From: Linnemannia schmuckeri
Lineage: Eukaryota > Mortierellomycota > Mortierellomycetes > Mortierellales > Mortierellaceae
Assembly: GCA_029449235.1 (NCBI GenBank)
Contig: JANATG010000010.1
Coordinates: forward strand, 1,860,001-1,924,000
Reading direction: 5' to 3'
DNA length: 64,000 nucleotides
Shown piece after piece: positions 26,901 to 37,332 of the stretch; the stretch's first letter is position 1, and each line of letters begins with the position of its first letter. The translations under genes and the position numbers were made by a program. Below the pieces are notes generated by a model. The model searched no databases and had not been told where the DNA came from. It saw nothing but the letters and a program-made list of their open reading frames with translations.

Positions 26901-27315
26901 GCAATAGTGGCGGCGTGAGCAGTACCGCTGCTAGCCGACTTGACTCTTCGAAGGGAGCTAGCGGAACTGTCAGTCTTGTTGGTGGCGGTGGCGGAGGAAA
27001 CTCAGGATCGGCGACTGATTCTTCGATGTCGGGCTCGTTTACCAGCAACGCCAGCAGTGTCGCTGGCAATGAGGGAGCGAGCGCATACCGATCGGCGGAC
27101 GGTGCGACCCGCAATTCCAAGAACAGTGATGTCCCGCATCAAAAGTACCGGAAGCGTGCCAAGCGGTCCCAGGCTCCTGGTCGTTGTCAGTCCTGTCATT
27201 CCTCGGATACTCCCGAGTGGCGACGTGGGCCCGATGGTGCCCGCACTCTTTGCAACGCTTGTGGTCTTCGTAAGTCTTGCCTTTTCTGTTTATTTATTTT
27301 ACTGTATTTTGTTGC

Positions 27316-27357
<42 letters not shown>

Positions 27358-28124
27358 AGTAATGTGCTGACTGGTGCATTTGTTTGAATGATATAGATTA
27401 CGCCAAGTTGTTGAGACGTCAGAATGAACAAGCCCAGCAGTCGCCTTCTCGGATCTCGATTGCCCTGCCTTCCTCGAAACCCGGCACAACCACAACCAAT
27501 AGCAACAGCAGCAGCACAGCAACAGCGACAACAGCACCATCCACCACCTTGGCGCTCTCCTCACCAACGCCAGCAGCTACACCATCACCAACTGAGATAG
27601 TGGTACCAACCGCAGCACCAGTAGAGGCAGTCAGCGGAGGCAAATCCACAAGTCGACCTTTGTCGAAGATGGATACCGGCTTCCCGGTGATCTCGTTCCC
27701 CTTCAAGAGACTGCATGGTCAAGGACGAACGAATACGTCGTCGTCAGTTCCCTCGGCCACCTCGACTGCTACAGTTACGACAGCAACTTCAACCGCCACT
27801 GTTATGGCGACATCTGAGTCCGGGTCGTTGTCACTCTCGTCTTCGATCTCGTCGGGACGCAGGACGCTGACGGATCATCAAGTTGTCCCCCTGTACGATG
27901 AACAGAACTCTGGCAACGCTACCAAGTCTGCTATCAGTGGCAACGGTCTAAATGGTCGTGGTGGGTCGAGCACGAACACGTCGCAGTACCAGTTGCTTCA
28001 GCGACAGCAGCAGCAGTACCAGCAGATGGAGTACCAAAAGCCACGCTCTAATCTGAACCAGCAGCAGTCGTACATGCAGGATGTAAACATGGACGAGTCT
28101 TCTCGTGCCAATCCCGACACCTAA
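23981..28124 (+). CDS. GATA-type zinc-finger transcription factor
   Basis: Two exons (23981-27269 and 27397-28124) encode 1338 residues. The intron is 127 nt (GTAAGT...ATATAG, CTGAC branch site). A single Cys4 finger of C-x2-C-x18-C-x2-C spacing uses Cys1069, 1072, 1091 and 1094 (CQSCHSSDTPEWRRGPDG, then TLCNACGL). The intron splits the domain immediately after GL, and exon 2 restores the conserved HYAKLLRR basic tail. The x18 loop and EWRRGP block are the fungal-type finger, distinct from the x17 vertebrate type. The first 700 residues are His/Pro/Ser/Gln-rich with an 18-residue polyglutamine run (about 24956-25005), and a conserved-looking helical block precedes the finger (residues about 690-900). 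It should act in the nucleus on GATA-containing promoters; the regulon is unknown. AATAAA follows about 200 nt after the stop. Confidence 0.9.
27317..27356. repeat. T40 homopolymer inside the GATA-factor intron
   Basis: Forty consecutive T make up about a third of the 127-nt intron that interrupts the zinc-finger domain. The run lies upstream of the CTGAC branch-like site (27367-27371), so it is not a normal polypyrimidine tract position. Confidence 0.95.
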
Positions 28125-28817
28125 GTTTTTCCTAATAATTTTTTTTTTTTCACATTATATATTTTTCATACGCGCTCGCCCCATATACGTACACATACTT
28201 TTCAAACACAACCCACCCGCTCTTTCTTCCCTTACTTTTGTCTTTTTGTTTTCTGTGTTTTTGTACCCTTTCCTTTTGTACCATATTATCATCGTTCCTC
28301 TTTTTTTTATCCCACTTCCGTAATAAAAATAACCCCCAGAACCCATCGTTATCATTTAAAGAAAAAGAAAATATATCCCGGAGGTTTCTTTGAAGTTGTG
28401 GTTTGTGTGCTTGAGCAAGCAAGCGTTTTATGAATGTTTTTGAGAGTGTTATGATTACAAGTTTAAGTACAGATTGTGTTCAAACATGGCAAAGGCAAAG
28501 GCAAGTTAAGCGAGAAAAAAAAAAGGAGAAAAGAAAGGAAAGGCGAAAAGAAAGAAAAAACGAAATGAAGGAATCGTAGTGTTGACCAAGAATGGCTGAT
28601 TTTTTTGGTATAGTGATTTGGGTATTTACAAGAGGGCATTGAAGGAGTTGTGATAGTGAAGGAATAAATGAAAGCGAACACAGTTGGACAATGGCAAAAA
28701 ACAACAGGTGAAAAGAAAAAAACAGCAACAAAGAAAAAAAAAGAGGTCAACGACTCTGATCAACAGGGCTTTGTGACAGAAAAAAAGTGTGCAGAGAAAG
28801 AAAAGACTCCCCTCTCG
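28125..28817. other. Convergent 3' intergenic region
   Basis: The GATA gene (plus) and the next gene (minus) end toward each other here. The left part is T-rich and has a TAATAAAA signal at about 28321. The right part is A/G-rich on the plus strand, as expected for the 3' untranslated region of a minus-strand gene. No coding region seen. Confidence 0.6.
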
Positions 28818-30406
28818 TCAGTACTGTTCCATGAGAGAGTGCCGCTGGGTCTCAGCTTGTTGCTCAAACGCGATAAGCGCCGAGTAATCCTTGACGGTTG
28901 CACGACACTCCAACGCGTTCACGAGATCGTCCATCTCCTGCTCCTGCTCGCGTGGCTTCCACTGATGTCGCTGAGGATACTGTTGGGCAGAAAGATGTTG
29001 GAAATGCTGTGGGGGTTCAACTTCTGCCTCCATTATGGTGCCATCAGAGTGACCATGCCCGCGCTCGAGCCATTGGGCCTTTTCCTCGGAGCTAAGAGAC
29101 TCCCAATGAATCATCTTTGCGATAAAGAGATCGTCGAACCGCTGTGTCTGCGAGGCGAGTTCCTGAAACGCCTCCCGCTTGAGCTTCACCAATTCATCTT
29201 TCTGCTGCTGTCGTTGCTGAGGGTATGTAGTGTTAAAAGAGTAGTCCAGATCGATGGGTGGCGTGGACAAGGTAGACGATGTCGAACAAACCGATGAACT
29301 GAGCGAAGGGACCTGCTGGGAAGAAGCTGACTCAAGTCCAGCTCCAAATCCAAAGACGGATGCTGCTGCTGATGCCGATAATGCCGACACAGGCCCGGTT
29401 CCAAACTCAAATTCCTCGTGACCAAATAATTGACATTGACCTGCTGCTGATGCTGCAGTTGTTGCATGAGGATATGATAAGTGTGTCGCTGAGTTGCCTG
29501 GTCTTGTTGTTGCTACTGAGATAGTTGTTGGAGAGGATCCAGTATAGTTGCCATTGTTGCAGTCATATCCAGATCTTCCGTCCCCATCAATGTCGATCTC
29601 AACATCTTCGGTCTCATCATCATCATCGTCATCATCCTCTCCCTCCTCTTCCTTCTCCGTACCAGCGGCGACTGTCATTGATGCTGGCAGAACACAGAGG
29701 TGGCTGATATTGCAGTGAGGGACGATGTTACGAGGAGGAGTCGATTTGCAGATCGATCCGGTCTTGGTGTGCCGCAAGGCTGCAGTAGCGGCGGTACGAG
29801 AGGAATGAGAGAACAGGAAAGGGCGTATCCTGAAGTCATAGTGATTGTGGTGTGATGTTGTTGACAAGGTAATCGTCGCCTTGGGCCTCATCAAGACAGA
29901 ACTCGACTAGGTAAACGAGAAGGAAGAGAGGGAATTAGGAGATGAAGAGACGTGGGGTGGGAAATAGTTTAGAATAAGAATAAAAAACGTGCGAACCCTT
30001 TTTTTTCTTGCACTCTGGTAAAACCGTTGTTGTGCAAAGGACAAACATTGTACCCCCCCCCCCCCCTTGTCTCTTTCCACTCCTTCTCACTCTCTGTCTT
30101 ATGTCTATTCTCTACAATTATTCACACACTCTTGCATTCTCTCGTCGTTGCCTCACTAAGTCCTCGGAGTCTGATCGCTTGCGGTAGTTGTACCTTTTGG
30201 AGGCTCAGCCTGTCGTGTGGACTGATGATGAGATGGGGCCCAAAGAAGTTTGCAAGGCTGCTTTTTTCGATTGCTGATGAGCGAGCGACACGTTCTTTGC
30301 GTCGCATATAATGTGCAGGGATGGAGTTTTGTCTCCGTTGGGTAGTGCGGTGGCGAATGTTGTGTTTCCTGCTATGACTCCTTGCGGTGACCCCGTAGAC
30401 GCCCAT
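28818..30406 (-). CDS. Uncharacterised two-exon protein with acidic run and helical C-terminus
   Basis: Exon 2 (29906-28818) is a long open frame. Its acceptor is clear: CTAAT branch, pyrimidine tract, TTTACCTAG. Exon 1 (30406-30194) starts MGVYGVTARSHSRKHN and ends at AAG|GTACAA; both sides are phase 0, giving 433 residues and a 287-nt intron. A less likely donor is GTGTGA at about 30128. The protein is basic and His/Arg-rich at the N-terminus, has an acidic run of about 25 Glu/Asp residues, an Ala/Ser/Gly-rich middle, and a helical C-terminus with charged Gln/Glu stretches (RQQQKDELVKLKREAFQEL). No known domain is recognised. A C14 run at 30053-30066 is in the intron. If exon 1 is wrong, the protein would begin at the ATG at 29891. 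Confidence 0.6.
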
Positions 30407-30938
30407 TGCTATTGCTTTGTTGATAGAAAGTGTTTGGTGGTGGCGGGAAGAGGTGGGGAGTGAGAGTGAATGGGTGAGTGTGCGAAAGAATAAGTGCTTG
30501 AATGAGGTGAGTGAGGTGAGTGAGGTAAGTGAGGGAGGAGAGCGAAGGAGAGCAAAGGTGTGAGAGTGAAGGACAGAGAAGGGGACAGAAAGAGAGGGAG
30601 AAGGCGTTGAGTGATGAGTCAAGCGAGGAATGGGAGCTGTGTGAGAAGAACGAAGGGGACAAGAAAAAAGAGAGGGAAGAGAAAGAAGAGGGAAAGTAAG
30701 AAATGCGAGCGAAGGGATAAAAATACTCATCTTCTTCTGCGGCGGATAATTTGAGCAAAAAGTGAAGTCCGGTTGGCTGTTGGCATCCGCCCAATTATAT
30801 GGCCTGCGGGGAAACAGAAAGAGAGGAAAGAAAAACATAAGCGCACATACACACGCATGATGGAATAGACACCGTGCAACGAACTCACACGCTCGCATCT
30901 CTTCCTTGAAGGGGACACAAGCACAACTAGAAGAGATA

Positions 30939-30957
30939 AGCTCTTAGCGTCGAACTC
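30939..30957 (-). promoter_or_regulatory. Shared motif 1, copy B
   Basis: AAGCTCTTAGCGTCGAACT on the plus strand, 17 of 19 identical to 8895-8913. It lies about 530-550 nt upstream of the proposed start at 30406. Confidence 0.3.
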
Positions 30958-31048
30958 GAACTATCCATGAGAAGTTAAAGGTAAAAAAGAGAGGAGGGAG
31001 GAGGGTTCGATGCATAGCACCATCATCACCATCATCATCATACAAATG

Positions 31049-31068
31049 CTTTTACTTCTCAACTATCA
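31049..31068 (-). promoter_or_regulatory. Shared motif 2, copy B
   Basis: CTTTTACTTCTCAACTATCA on the plus strand, 19 of 20 identical to 10023-10042. It is about 645-660 nt upstream of the proposed start at 30406, in the same orientation relative to its gene as copy A. Confidence 0.35.
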
Positions 31069-31637
31069 ATTCTCCCTCCGTCATCATCGAATATGAAATA
31101 CAAACTACGTTGCCATTGACAGTCGGCAGGGTCCCCTTCCCATGAGTACATCTTTAATTGTGTCTGTTGTTAATGTTGTTGTTGATATTGATGCCTTCAA
31201 TTGGTCTCCTGGCTCACAGTCCAAAACATTCACTGTTCTGCATAATTCATGACTTTTAAGTCCTACCATCATCTCTTTCTAATGCTCTCTTTACTCTTTA
31301 TACAAATCAAGCAACTCAAAACAGAGGTTTGTCAATCTCAACAAGGATCAAATCGCGTATGGTCGCCTTATTTTGTCAAATATCCTGGATCATACCACTC
31401 GATGTGCATGTTATGTCCGAGTACAACAGTGTCAAACAATCAATTGGTCCCATGCCATACACATCTGTTGGTTATCAACGTTCAAAAATATGAACTAATG
31501 TGTTTACTTGCTATGCAAAATAATGTAAAAAATAAGGACGTCTCCTCTAATTGAAAAACAAAGGCCTCCCCCCCCTCCTTCTCCTGAACATCCCTTAAAG
31601 AACGGTTATGTTCCTGAATGATATGAAACTGGCTCGT

Positions 31638-32638
31638 TTACTTGCCGAGCTTCTTGCGCAAGGCTCTAGTTCTCTTACGGAGCTTCTTGTACTTGTGCTT
31701 TCTCATCTTGATCCTCCTCTTGCGCAATACACTGGTCATGTGCATGACGTTGGTATCGTCCAACTCGTCCATGATGCTTTGAATAGGTGTCGTTGGTGCC
31801 TGTCCGTCGATGGTCGACATGATCATCGCCTTGTTCTCGATCTGACGGAAGAAGTCCTGAACAATCTTTTGCGAGTCCATGTGGTTATAGGTCGAGGGTG
31901 TTGATGGGGGGTTGTACGCGCGGAGAGTCGAGAAGTAGTGTGTCATATCCTCAACCGCACCTACTTTGGTGAACAATGTAAGTTGGACAATAGATTAACA
32001 ACACTATAAGAAAGCAAGCAGTTGAAAGTTCACGATTGGAAGCAGGCAAATGAAGACCAATGGTGGTAAGGACAATCGAAAGAAAGCGACTGAAAGAAAG
32101 TGACTAAGGAACATTTAAAAGGACAACAAAAGGTGAACGGGCAATTGGAGAATCAATTGAATCTGGAGTACTAGATCAATTGCTCAGATAATTCTGTCGC
32201 CTTTGAGAACGGAAAATACAGCCAGGAAAAACAAAACTGATCAGATCAGATTCCGAGAAAGTATGAAAAGCTACAAAACAAAACTGATCCCTCCAGAAAC
32301 TTGCCTTCGTGCCCCTGCCGTGCAACGACAACTTCTACAGACTTGTTGGTGAGTCCGAGCAAAGGGCGGTGGAGGGCAAAGAATGAGCCGTGAGCAAGAT
32401 CGATTCTGTCCATGGACGAGGCTTGAATGGGTCTTTCGCCCGACGTGACCAAGGAAGCAAAATCTAGGGGCATCATATCCGAGGAAGAGGAAGGGGAAGA
32501 AGAGGAGGAAGACTGATGACGACGGGCGACCATGGCGATAGTCGAAGTGGCAGCGGGGCGGAGGGTGGTGGCCTTTGTGGAGACGGCCATGGCGCCGGAA
32601 GCTGATCTCCTCCAGGCGTTGTTGAGGGTGGCGAGCAT
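31638..32638 (-). CDS. Mitochondrial small-subunit ribosomal protein mS38 (Cox24/Qri5 family)
   Basis: Two exons, 32638-32305 and 31960-31638, give 218 residues. The N-terminus is an Arg/Ser/Ala-rich mitochondrial targeting sequence (MLATLNNAWRRSASG). The last 30 residues form the family's hallmark basic tail (SVLRKRRIKMRKHKYKK, then RTRALRKK), which in mS38 packs against the small-subunit rRNA. The preceding helix (KIVQDFFRQIENKAMIM) is also typical. The only intron that keeps the frame has a GC donor (GAAG|GCAAGT) and a TAG acceptor; phase 1 on both sides, 344 nt. No GT donor near the end of exon 1 gives a continuous frame. In yeast the homologue Cox24 is needed for mitochondrial translation of Cox1. 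The gene is divergent from the kinase gene at 34043. Confidence 0.87.
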
Positions 32639-34042
32639 GATTCTTTTTTTAGTCGTGTTCCTGATCAGAGTGGTGAGAGAGTTGAAGGGATCCGAGGTTG
32701 ATGCGCCACCGAACGGATTAAAGGGAGACAAAAAAGAAAAAGAAAAAGCTCCAGGTCCCGGAAGGAACAAAAGAAAGTCAAAGAGTCAAGCCGACTGAGG
32801 AAAGCACACGCACAGGGGCCGTGGAGAAAGGGACACTGTGAGTGTAAACAACTGAAGGGAGATCTACTATGATCAAGGCATGGAAATAACGCCTTTTTTT
32901 CTTGTGTAGACTGTGCCCGGAGGTAGTGAGTAATTACGTCACCTCTAGTCACATGATATTTTCTAAAGCCGCTGTAAAAACGACGAGCAAACAAACCATT
33001 TAAGAGAGCAAGAGCGCGGACTGGTCATTCAAGCAAGCAAACAAGAAGAGTTGTGCGCCCGTGCAATTTGCATGCAACAAAAATTGGACGGCGAGCGTGC
33101 AACCCAAAAGAAAGCAAGCAAAAAGAATCAACCTCCACCTTTTTGTGTGTCCTTCATCCTCACCAACAAATAATACCAATAATACCAAACAGGTCATCCT
33201 TCTTCATCCCTCCTTCTTTCTCACCTTTTGAACGCATTCTATAAAAGTGCAACCAGCATCCATACATACCTCATCCAACAAACACTCAGCAAAAGACACA
33301 CCAGGCAAGTACAAGTAGTGTATTTACGTTTTGAGGGAAAAAAAGTAAAAAGAGCGGCTGACCAGTCAGAAGCCAGGTTCATTCTGGCTGTATTCAACCT
33401 GAAAAGTCGATGCATCCATGACCCCAGAAAACACCATCTGGCTGTACATAATCAACAATAGACCACTTGTGGTTGTAGCCATAGCCATATAATCTATTGT
33501 TGATGCATCTTGTCTGCTACTTCATCGCATCGCTAACTTGACCTTCTTTTTTCGCTGTAATATTTTCATGGGGTGTATGAAATATCACTACAGGCTGTTC
33601 TTACCTGCCATTGGTTAGATTCGCCCATATCACATTCGACTGCTCTCACTCCAGCCAACTGAAGTCAAGTCAAGTCAGTCACTCACCGCCTAGCCGCATA
33701 CACACACAGTGGGAAGCACCTATACAACAACCAAGTAACCACACTCCCATATACTCGCCATCAACCAAGCCAAAAAGGAACAACAACCATCCTCATCCTC
33801 ATCCCATCCTTCCCCTCTTCCGTCATCGATCTTTTTCTTATTGAAAGACGCAACAGCACCACCGCCAACCTCAAGTCTAAAAGTGAGCCGTCTACCGTCG
33901 CCCGTGTTTTATCCTGTCGATAGCCCATACCAGTTGTCGCACACCTCCGCCCTCCCTTCCCCTCCTAAGCGCACTTCGCTCCCCCTCTGCAGCAGTGCAC
34001 ACACTCACCTCCACGCTGCTTTCGGCCGTGCCTCCGTATACA
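32639..34042. other. Divergent intergenic region between mS38 and the kinase gene
   Basis: Holds the promoters of two divergent genes. 33780-34040 is C/T-rich on the plus strand and is the likely leader of the kinase. An imperfect inverted repeat lies at 33451-33504. No additional coding region recognised. Confidence 0.55.
33451..33504. repeat. Short inverted repeat
   Basis: ATCAACAATAGA (33451-33462) and its exact reverse complement TCTATTGTTGAT (33493-33504) flank a 30-nt loop. Located midway between two divergent genes. Confidence 0.6.
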
Positions 34043-36750
34043 ATGACAAACTCAACAGCTGCCGTGGGAAGAAGGCCGACAGACTGGAACGACTTTTACA
34101 AAAACGGCCTGCCCAAGGAAATCATTGTTATTGACGATGACACCCCTCCTCCGCCCTCGCTCTCTTCTTCGTCAACTTCTACCTCGTCCTCGGCTTCTGC
34201 GCACCATCCAGCAGCCAATGGATCCTCGCAGCGCTATCATGTCATCCAACCGCAGATGCACCCTGCGTATGTTCACTCAACTATGCCTACATCCCAGGCC
34301 GGCGCAGGATCAGTACCGGCAACCACAGCCCGAGTGACAAGGAGAACAAACAAGAGGCAACCCTCGAGTGATCTGACATCTTCTGGAAGCAACGGCGGAC
34401 AGTCAAATATTTCTAATGTACATTACGCATACACGGACCATTATTCAAACGGACAACAGCGCAACTATGCGCACTCTGGACCCATGTATGGCAACCACAA
34501 CCAGCCAACACAACAGTCGTCGCATGCTGGAACATCCACCAATACCGTCGCTATCCCACCAGCCAAGAAGAAGAGGCGGTCGAACGCGGAGATCAAGCAA
34601 GCGCAACAGCAAGGTGGTCAGGAAAACCATCCCGTCTACTATCTTCCAGCACCCGCTAACCTCGCCAACCCACCGCCAGTGAATCGCGATGTAAGTCAGC
34701 CGCCCAGGGTCAATTGAACAATGGAACGAACAAAAGCGTGTTAAAGGAGCAATTGAACGATTTTCAAGAATGTCTGATATTAACACCACCAACAATTCCG
34801 TTTATGCTGTGAATAGGCGCCCATCAATATACCTCCTTGGGACGACAAGGAAGGTCACTATATTGTTACCCCGGACGATGATTTCACATCACGATGTAAG
34901 GCGACCAGAATATCATATCATACGTCAGGAAAATGCTCGCTCGCTTCACTGGATGATTTAGCAGGGAGCAAAGCGACATTGTCGGCTGACATTCTCCATT
35001 TACTTGATTTCCAAATAGACAAAATTATTCGGCTACTGGGGCAGGGGACATTTGGAAAGGTTGTGGAGTGCTTTGACCGAGAGAGCGGGAGGTATTGCGC
35101 CATCAAGATCATCCGGGCTGTTCAAAAGTACCGTGATGCAAGCAAGATCGAGGCACGCGTTCTGACCACCCTAAAAAAGAACGACCCGCGGAACTCTTAG
35201 TAAGTCATTTTATTCGCCGTTTTTTAGTTACGGTTACTATGACTGGTAAGAATTATATTCCAACAAACTGACACCTTGATTTCTCTACTTGTAATTAATA
35301 GCAAATGCCTTCACTTGAACGACTGCTTCGACTACCGGAATCATGTCTGCATGGTGTTTGATCTTTTAGGACAATCGATCTACGACTGGCTCAAGGACAA
35401 CTCCTTTTGTCCATTTCCGCCTAACCAAGTTCAACATTTTGCTCGGCAGCTCCTCACAAGTGTCGCCTGTATGTCTTTTGGCCACTGCTCTTCTCACTTC
35501 GGAAAGAATAGTTGCATTAGGAAACACGGATTCATGACGCCTGACCCCTTTTGTTATTTTCTTTCTTGTCTTTTAGTTTTGCACCGGTTGAGGCTGATTC
35601 ACACGGACTTAAAGCCAGAGAATATCTTGCTGGCGAACGGTGCTTATCGTCAAGTGCCTTACAAGGTAGCAACTACAACTCAATATATTGCAGGATTTGT
35701 TCATATTCTGGAGTGTTGCAAAGTACTAACTTGAAGTTACCGTTCCTAACCATGTACCGTTACTAGAAAACGCCAACAAAGATGCGGAGGATATTACTGG
35801 ACCCAGAGATTCGCCTAATTGACTTTGGCAGCGCAACTTTCCAGGACGAACACCACTCTACAGTTGTTAGCACACGCCATTACCGAGCACCCGAGATCAT
35901 TCTGGGTAAAGATCAACACATGTCATTGATGGAGGCACAATGAAGAATTTCGTCCGCGCCACCAATTTCGCTACATCACTCAGAGATTGCACCTACTAAC
36001 TGGAAAACCACTACTCTTTCATGCTCTGCGAATTATTAGGTCTTGGCTGGTCGTACCCATGCGATATTTGGTCGATTGGATGTATCCTAGTGGAATTCTT
36101 GACAGGAGAAGCGCTTTTCCAGACACACGACAACTTGGAGCACTTGGCCATGATGCAGGCCGTCCTTGGTCCCATTCCCGACAAACTAATCCGCGCTACA
36201 CAGTACGTCTTGGGACATTTTTTTTTTTTTTATGTAATAACAACTTGTCATCATTTCTGGCGATCACAGAAGAACATGACATGTTTTGCTAACACTAAGG
36301 GTTTTACTCTTTCTTGCTCGTGATCATAGCAAATCGGCACAGAAGTTCTTTCTGCACGGGCGGCTGGATTACCCTAATGACGAGACGAAACGTAACAGCC
36401 GGAAGTATGTCAAAGCGTTGAAGCCTCTCAAGGTATGTTGACTATGTCTGTCTCGAACAGGAACATGTTGGTCAGAATGTCATGTTCATTGGCATGATTC
36501 TAATCGATACTTCGTTAATATGTGCTTGTACATATATTAGGACTATGTGGTACCAGCAGGGAATAGGGTGGAGAACCTGCAGTTTGCGGCAGAGTTGAAA
36601 GACCTCCTTAGTCTGCTGCTGACATACGACCCTGAGAAACGGATCACGGCCGCTCAGGCGTTGAAGCATCCTTACTTCAGCTACATTGTGGACGAAAACG
36701 GACAGATCACGGGCAAAAAGGCCGCTGAGCCCTTCCACCCTCCCAGATAA
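34043..36750 (+). CDS. LAMMER-family dual-specificity protein kinase (CLK/Kns1-like)
   Basis: Nine exons: 34043-34690, 34817-34895, 35019-35199, 35302-35468, 35577-35665, 35767-35905, 36040-36202, 36330-36432, 36541-36750. All eight introns are 102-134 nt, GT-AG and in matching phase, for 592 residues. The first 215 residues are Ser/Pro/Gln-rich with a KKKRR basic patch. The kinase domain has the glycine loop GQGTFGKV (250-257), Lys272, Glu287, the LAMMER-type catalytic loop HTDLKPEN (Asp369), DFG at 407-409 and HYRAPE. The family's signature EHLAMMER reads EHLAMMQA here (468-475); yeast Kns1 also has Gln at the Glu position, so the Gln is tolerated, while Ala in place of Arg is unusual. Such kinases phosphorylate SR-type splicing factors and act in growth and stress control. 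The domain ends about 20 residues before the C-terminus, as usual. Confidence 0.95.
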
Positions 36751-37332
36751 CTTATTTTATTTACTTTTTTTCTTTCTCATTTCTCCATAATTTGTTCGTC
36801 ATCCTCCCTCCTTTCTTCCTTCTTGCTTTCCCCTTTCACTCATTTCATACCAAGCACAACATCAACAACTATTTGAAGGCATAAAGAACAAGGTGATAAG
36901 AAGTATAGCACAAACAACAACCACCAACTCCTTCCCAGATCAACAAACATCAACAAAACTATGTCGACAACTCCCCTCATCATCACTCTATTTTGCTGGA
37001 TTTAAAACCCTACTCTTTGTACTTTATACAAAAAAGAACTACCACTCATGACGATTTCTATCACCTTTTTTTTTTTACCATCTATTTTCTTAACCTTTTT
37101 TCATTCTTTCGCTCACAGTGTACATTAATACAAATCTCTCACACACCTGATTTTGTCTAACTCTGCATGTTGAATTTGCAATTTATTTATTTTTTTCGTG
37201 AAAGTTTTGTGTCAAGTGGAAGCAGGAGGGAAAGAGGTTTCGCTTGGTCGTTGATGTTACGCGTTTTAAATATACGAAGTGGGAAAGGAGGACGGAATCG
37301 GTAAGAAAAACAAAGCGTATTTCATATTGTTT
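36751..37332. other. Convergent 3' intergenic region
   Basis: The kinase and LIM genes converge here. The sequence is T/C-rich on the left, AT-rich on the right, with T-runs around 37070. No coding region seen. Confidence 0.6.

Larger units (their letters stand above)
30407..31637. other. Upstream region of the 28818-30406 gene
   Basis: 30407-30900 is A/G-rich on the plus strand, that is, pyrimidine-rich on the coding strand of the minus gene, like other leaders in this window. Two motifs shared with the 9-10 kb region lie at 30939-30957 and 31049-31068. From about 31070 to 31637 no coding signal was found. Confidence 0.5.
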
